From NCBI GenBank assembly GCA_043802925.1, contig JAZDKP010000103.1, forward strand, positions 1 through 10,577: 10,577 nucleotides of DNA, read 5' to 3'. This document shows positions 7,260 to 10,577 of this stretch, one piece after another (the first letter of the stretch is position 1; each line of letters starts with the position of its first letter). The notes beneath the pieces were generated by a model that saw only the letters and a program-made list of their open reading frames with translations, had not been told where the DNA came from and did not search any database. A program made the position numbers and the translations under genes. This stretch comes from JAZDKP01 sp043802925. GTDB taxonomy: Bacteria; Fibrobacterota; OXYB2-FULL-49-7; JAEUSG01.

Positions 7260-8984
7260 TTAAATGGACAGTTTTTGAACGTTGTATTTGATGGTGAAAA
7301 AGTTATAGATGATGTGTGTCACCCAGATGGAAGTCACCATGGAGACAAGGAGACCGATGACCAGCGTGACTGCAAAGCCCATGATGGGACCGGTGCCGTA
7401 ATAGTACAGGATAAGACCCGTTATAATGGATGTAATATTGGAGTCGAAGATGGCACGGAAGGCGCGCGCGTAGCCCTGGTCAATGGCCGCGCGGATGGTT
7501 TTGCCCAGCCGCAGTTCCTCGCGAATGCGCTCGTTGATGAGCACGTTGGCGTCCACGGCCACGCCCACGGTGAGGATGATGCCCGCGATACCCGGGAGCG
7601 TGAGCGTGAAACCCAGGCCCGCCAGAATGGAGGTGAGGAAAAGGATGTTGAGGAAGAGGGCGAAGATGGCGATAAAACCGCTCAGTTTATAGAAAAGTAC
7701 CATGACAAACATGATGAGGAGCATGGCAATAAACGTGGCTTTGATGCTCTGGTTGATGGAATCCTGGCCCAGCGTGGGGCCCACGGTGCGCTCTTCGATG
7801 ATTTCCATGGGGGCCGGAAGCGCGCCCGCACGCAGCACAATGGCGAGGTCGCGGGCCTCTTCGAGGTTGGCCATGCCCGAGATTTCGGCGCTGCCGTTGG
7901 GGATTTTTGAGCGTATGACCGGGGCCGAGTAGATTTGACCGTCGAGCACAATGGCCATCCGCTTTTCGATATTGGCGCCGGTTATTTTTGAAAACCGGCG
8001 CGCGCCCTCGCTGGTGAGCGTCATATTGACCACCGCGCCCGAGTTCATGCCGCCCTGGCTGATGCTGGACTTGGCGTCGCTTAAATAAGAACCGTTAAGT
8101 TCGGACGTGCTTTTAAGGAGGTAGAGGCGCTTGTGTTCCTGGCCGGGCTGTCCTTCGAGTTCGCTGCCCCAGGCGAATTCGACGCCCGAAACAAGGACGT
8201 TGTTCCGGACGACACTTTCGAGGATTGCCTTGACACGCGGGATGTTCTTTTTTGGCACCGCGATGTCGTAGTCGGCCTTCACCAGGAGCGATGTGAAGGG
8301 TTTGTCGAGTTCCGTCTGTTTTAATTCGGCCTGCGCCGTCTTTTCCTCGTCGGTCAGGCCCGCGGTGTCGGACGCAAGCGTTGCGGCGGCGCCAAAGAGT
8401 TCCTGGGCGGCGGAATCGGGTTTGGATTTTTTTGAGGAGTCCGGCGGAATTGCAGCGGTTGCTGCGACCGCACCCGTGCCCGTTGTTTTCAGGGAATCGG
8501 ACATGCCGCTCCGTTTGAGATAACGGTCGACGGCCTCAAGCGCGGGCCCCACATACTCGGCCTCGCGCACCATCTTGAACTCAAGGAGCGCGGTGGTCCC
8601 CACCATCTTTTTGGCGCGTTCAACGTCGCTGAAGCCGGGCAACTCGATGATGATACGGTCGTCACCCTGTTTCTGGATGATGGGCTCCGCAACACCAAAC
8701 TGGTCGACGCGGTTGCGGATGACCTCGAGGGCGCGGTTCGCCGCGTCTTTCTTCTGGTCTTCCGACAGCTTGCTCATGTCAATTTGCAGTACAAAGCGGA
8801 TGCCCCCCTGCAGGTCGAGGCCCAGTTTAATGGCGCCTTTGTAAGCTTCCGGGTTGGTTTCTTCGACCTTGGCGCGCTCTTCCTTGGTGCGGAGGTGATA
8901 TTTGATGGAAGGCACGAGCTGGTATACGGAAACCGTCACGAGCGCCAGGATGATGAAAATCTTTAGATTGAGGTTTTTACCCAT
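7260..8984 (-). CDS. secD: Protein translocase subunit SecD
   Basis: This 574-residue inner-membrane partner of SecF has TM1 at about 7-25, the P1 head motif LGLDLQGG (54-61), a large periplasmic region, VGPTLG (401-406), and TM2-6 from about 412 to 565. GVAVDANVLINERIREE (474-490) holds the aspartate implicated in proton coupling. A low-complexity, Ala/Ser/Asp/Lys-rich stretch at about 165-228 (TGTGAVAATAAIPPDSSKK onward) is inserted in the periplasmic region and is not expected from shorter homologues. AAAGGA lies about 7 nt before the ATG. No yajC, the frequent upstream neighbour, is present; a response regulator gene lies upstream instead. Confidence 0.96.
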   Translation of the reverse strand: MGKNLNLKIFIILALVTVSVYQLVPSIKYHLRTKEERAKVEETNPEAYKGAIKLGLDLQGGIRFVLQIDMSKLSEDQKKDAANRALEVIRNRVDQFGVAEPIIQKQGDDRIIIELPGFSDVERAKKMVGTTALLEFKMVREAEYVGPALEAVDRYLKRSGMSDSLKTTGTGAVAATAAIPPDSSKKSKPDSAAQELFGAAATLASDTAGLTDEEKTAQAELKQTELDKPFTSLLVKADYDIAVPKKNIPRVKAILESVVRNNVLVSGVEFAWGSELEGQPGQEHKRLYLLKSTSELNGSYLSDAKSSISQGGMNSGAVVNMTLTSEGARRFSKITGANIEKRMAIVLDGQIYSAPVIRSKIPNGSAEISGMANLEEARDLAIVLRAGALPAPMEIIEERTVGPTLGQDSINQSIKATFIAMLLIMFVMVLFYKLSGFIAIFALFLNILFLTSILAGLGFTLTLPGIAGIILTVGVAVDANVLINERIREELRLGKTIRAAIDQGYARAFRAIFDSNITSIITGLILYYYGTGPIMGFAVTLVIGLLVSMVTSIWVTHIIYNFFTIKYNVQKLSI

Positions 8985-8998
8985 TGCATAGTCCTTTA

Positions 8999-9062
8999 AT
9001 TGTCAACACATTATCAAACAGACAGAAAGGAAAGATAAACGATTGCCCGATTTATTGTCAAC
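8999..9062. repeat. Two direct copies of GTTGACAAT upstream of secD
   Basis: On the minus strand GTTGACAAT occurs at 9062-9054 and again at 9007-8999, 55 nt apart. The first copy supplies the candidate -35 box; the second lies just before the secD ribosome binding site. They could be two promoter elements, a regulator-binding pair, or coincidence. Confidence 0.6.
9032..9061 (-). promoter_or_regulatory. Candidate sigma-70-type promoter of the secDF cluster
   Basis: On the minus strand a perfect -35 TTGACA (9061-9056) is followed after 18 nt by TATCTT (9037-9032), which matches four of six -10 positions. The implied start near 9025 would give a leader of about 40 nt before secD. The position in the 98-nt gap between the response regulator stop and the secD ATG is right for a promoter. 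This is a motif match only. Confidence 0.5.
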
Positions 9063-9082
9063 GAAAAGCACCCGCAGAGCGA

Positions 9083-9457
9083 TCAGACAAAAATCGATTT
9101 GACGCGTTCCACGATATCACGCGGGTTCAACGGTTTCATGAGGTACAGATCGGCCCCGACCCGCTCCCCTTCGGCTACGTCGGAATCTTTGGTGAGCGCG
9201 GTGAACAGGATGACAAAGGTGTCGCGGGTTTTGGGATCGGACTTTATCTTTTCACAGATTTCGAATCCCGTGGTGCCGAAAAGGATAACGTCGAGGATGA
9301 CCACATCCGGCTTGTCTTCGTCGATGCTGCGGAACGCCTGCGTGGCATTGACCGCTTCGAGGACCTGGAAGCCCTCCACCTCGAGGAAAATGCGCAGGAT
9401 GCGGCGGATTCCGGCTTCGTCATCCACCAGCAGTATTTTTTTTCCTTTTTCGCCCAT
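9083..9457 (-). CDS. Single-domain response regulator (CheY-like receiver)
   Basis: This 124-residue protein is a stand-alone receiver domain with no DNA-binding or enzymatic output. The acidic pocket is Asp12-Asp13, the phospho-acceptor is Asp56 in VVILDVILFG, the switch Thr86 lies in LFTALTKDSD, Tyr105 is the aromatic switch residue, and Lys108 lies in YLMKPLNPRD. All key residues are present. ATG 9457 is chosen because GGAG lies 9 nt upstream; the in-frame ATG at 9493 would add 12 residues (MMVFSSKPESRR) inside the upstream gene and has no such site. The cognate histidine kinase is not in the window. It lies 16 nt after the MlaE-family gene and is probably co-transcribed with it. Confidence 0.93.
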   Translation of the reverse strand: MGEKGKKILLVDDEAGIRRILRIFLEVEGFQVLEAVNATQAFRSIDEDKPDVVILDVILFGTTGFEICEKIKSDPKTRDTFVILFTALTKDSDVAEGERVGADLYLMKPLNPRDIVERVKSIFV

Positions 9458-9473
9458 GCGACGTGACTCCGGT

Positions 9474-10277
9474 TTAGAGGAAAAGACCATCAATCATATA
9501 GCCCGCCATAAGAATCCAGACCGACGAAGCCACCACGGACTTTTTGGTGGCCTCGCCCACACCCTGCGCGCCGCCGGAGGTCGTGTACCCGTAATAGCAC
9601 CCCATTCCGGCGACAATGCCGCCGAAGATGACGGCCTTGACCAGGCCGATGATGATGTCTTTGAGCACAAAGAACATTTTAACACCGTTCATGAATGTGC
9701 TGATCTCAAGGCCGAAAAAGAAGTTGGCCACGCCGAGGGCGCCCATGAGCCCGATAAAGGAGGAAAGGATGACCAGCATGGGCAACATGACCACGGATGC
9801 CACCATACGCGGCATAAAAAGATACTGGAACGGGTCGAGCGAGAGGCATTCCATGGCATCGAGCTGCTCCGTGACGCGCATGGTGCCGATTTCCGCGGCC
9901 ATGGCCGCGCCAATGCGCGCCGCCACGACCAGGGCCGTCAGCACGGGGCCGAGGTTGACCATGATGGCCTTGCCCACGGCCACGCCGAGGAAACTTAATG
10001 GGATGTAGTCGGAGAACTGGTAGGCCGCCTGCCACGAGGAGACCGCACCCGTAAAAATGGAGGTCAGGATCACAACCGGCAGCGAGGAGATGCCTATTTT
10101 GGACATCTGTTCGATGGTGAGATGGGGGTTCCGGAAGAACTTGGGAACACGGCTGAACGTGGTCACGCAGAAAAGAACCACGTTGCCGATGATTGAAAAC
10201 ATGGAAACGACCTTGTCCCCGATACGATCCGCAAAATGATCCAGCAGGTTTCCGCTTCCAATCCGCAGTTCAATCAT
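9474..10277 (-). CDS. mlaE: MlaE/YrbE-family ABC transporter permease
   Basis: This 267-residue integral inner-membrane protein is the permease of lipid-transporting ABC systems. The N-terminal amphipathic region (about 14-60, including FFRNPHLTIEQM) precedes several membrane segments. Family hallmarks are ARIGAAMAAEIGTMRVTEQ (120-138) continuing into LDAME, and GCYYGYTTSGGAQGVGEATK (226-245) near the C-terminus. The length matches the family. The ATG directly follows the nrdR stop codon with no gap. Usual partners, the MlaF ATPase and MlaD MCE protein, do not follow; a response regulator gene does. The symbol reflects family membership. The transported substrate (phospholipid, or sterol or other lipid in YrbE relatives) cannot be read from the sequence. 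Confidence 0.92.
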   Translation of the reverse strand: MIELRIGSGNLLDHFADRIGDKVVSMFSIIGNVVLFCVTTFSRVPKFFRNPHLTIEQMSKIGISSLPVVILTSIFTGAVSSWQAAYQFSDYIPLSFLGVAVGKAIMVNLGPVLTALVVAARIGAAMAAEIGTMRVTEQLDAMECLSLDPFQYLFMPRMVASVVMLPMLVILSSFIGLMGALGVANFFFGLEISTFMNGVKMFFVLKDIIIGLVKAVIFGGIVAGMGCYYGYTTSGGAQGVGEATKKSVVASSVWILMAGYMIDGLFL

Positions 10278-10577
10278 TTACGTGAGTTCCTTCAGTTCCT
10301 TGAGGAATTCCTCTTTGCTCTTGAACTGCCGGTAGACGGACGCGAAGCGAACGTAGGCCACTTCGTCAAGTTTTTGCAGTTCAAACATCACCTTTTCGCC
10401 GATGAGGGTGCTTTTGATTTCCGTGTGGGAGAGACTCTGGATTTCATTTTCGATCTTATCGACCACGGAGTCGATTTTTTTAATTGTGATGGGGCGCTTT
10501 TTTAAGGCCGTGATTAGTCCCAGCCCGAGTTTGTACCGGTCCTACTCCAAGAATCGGCCGGCGTTCTTGTAAACAGA
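10278..10577 (-). pseudogene. nrdR: NrdR transcriptional repressor, C-terminal part, interrupted by in-frame TAG; 5' end outside window
   Basis: NrdR is a zinc-ribbon/ATP-cone repressor of ribonucleotide reductase genes. From 10541 to 10278 the frame reads DRYKLGLGLITALKKRPIT and onward to LDEVAYVRFASVYRQF, the diagnostic ATP-cone C-terminus of NrdR. Upstream of this the same frame has TAG at 10544-10542 and then resumes as SVYKNAGRFLE to the window edge, which keeps the family's spacing (compare K-x-D-G-R-x-E-P-F-D-R-x-K-L). The stop thus replaces a single conserved aromatic position. The only ordinary start after it is GTG 10466, which would yield 62 residues without the zinc ribbon and without much of the ATP-cone. 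Either the gene is broken or the base is a sequence error near a contig end. TAG ends hldA normally in this window, so recoding is unlikely. Confidence 0.8.

Noticed and set aside
7275..7910. Plus-strand open frame opposite secD
   Set aside because: It is antisense to conserved SecD membrane segments and has a highly charged composition (Asp, Glu, His, Gly) that mirrors hydrophobic codons on the other strand.
9001..9006. Second TTGACA as a -35 promoter box for secD
   Set aside because: The matching -10 would fall at or past the secD start codon, where no -10-like sequence is seen.
10278..10466. A separate small 62-residue gene starting at GTG 10466
   Set aside because: The same frame continues upstream with clear NrdR sequence, so this is the tail of nrdR and not an independent gene.

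Overview
The window looks like chromosomal DNA from a Gram-negative bacterium. It encodes a periplasmic DegP/HtrA protease, a lipid-asymmetry type permease (MlaE/YrbE family), a heptose-7-phosphate kinase of LPS core synthesis, and SecD/SecF. The base composition is GC-rich by eye. FlgD-like Ig folds next to a secreted formylglycine-generating-enzyme (SUMF1) domain protein are common in FCB-group and Fibrobacterota-like genomes. That placement is an inference and not firm. I see no transposase, integrase, tRNA, rRNA or CRISPR array.

Layout. Two overlapping minus-strand genes fill positions 1-1325: a secreted SUMF1-domain protein cut by the left edge, and a secreted protein with a FlgD-like Ig domain. 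A divergent intergenic region (1326-1463) holds a very long imperfect hairpin, and the plus-strand degP/htrA gene follows (1464-2966). DegP converges on a minus-strand cluster that reads, in transcription order, secD (8984-7260), secF (7239-6325), a membrane-anchored polysaccharide deacetylase (6300-4639), a site-2-protease-like M50 peptidase (4631-3981) and hldA (3979-2996). Gaps in this cluster are 1 to 24 nt, so it is probably one operon. A candidate promoter with a perfect TTGACA lies in the 98-nt gap upstream of secD. Upstream of that gap, also on the minus strand, are the 3' part of nrdR, an MlaE-family permease whose ATG directly follows the nrdR stop, and a single-domain response regulator.

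How the genes fit together. Almost everything serves the cell envelope: protein export (SecDF), periplasmic quality control (DegP), glycan modification (deacetylase), intramembrane proteolysis (M50), LPS core precursor synthesis (HldA) and lipid transport (MlaE). The exceptions are NrdR, a repressor of ribonucleotide reductase genes, and the response regulator.

I did not find a clear previously undescribed system. The points most worth a second look are an in-frame TAG inside the conserved ATP-cone of nrdR close to the right edge, the 26-bp hairpin just upstream of the degP ribosome binding site, a perfect 11-bp G/C palindrome inside the signal-peptide region of the SUMF1 gene, and the deacetylase with a four-cysteine N-terminus and a missing metal-site aspartate. 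No non-coding stretch exceeds 300 bases.
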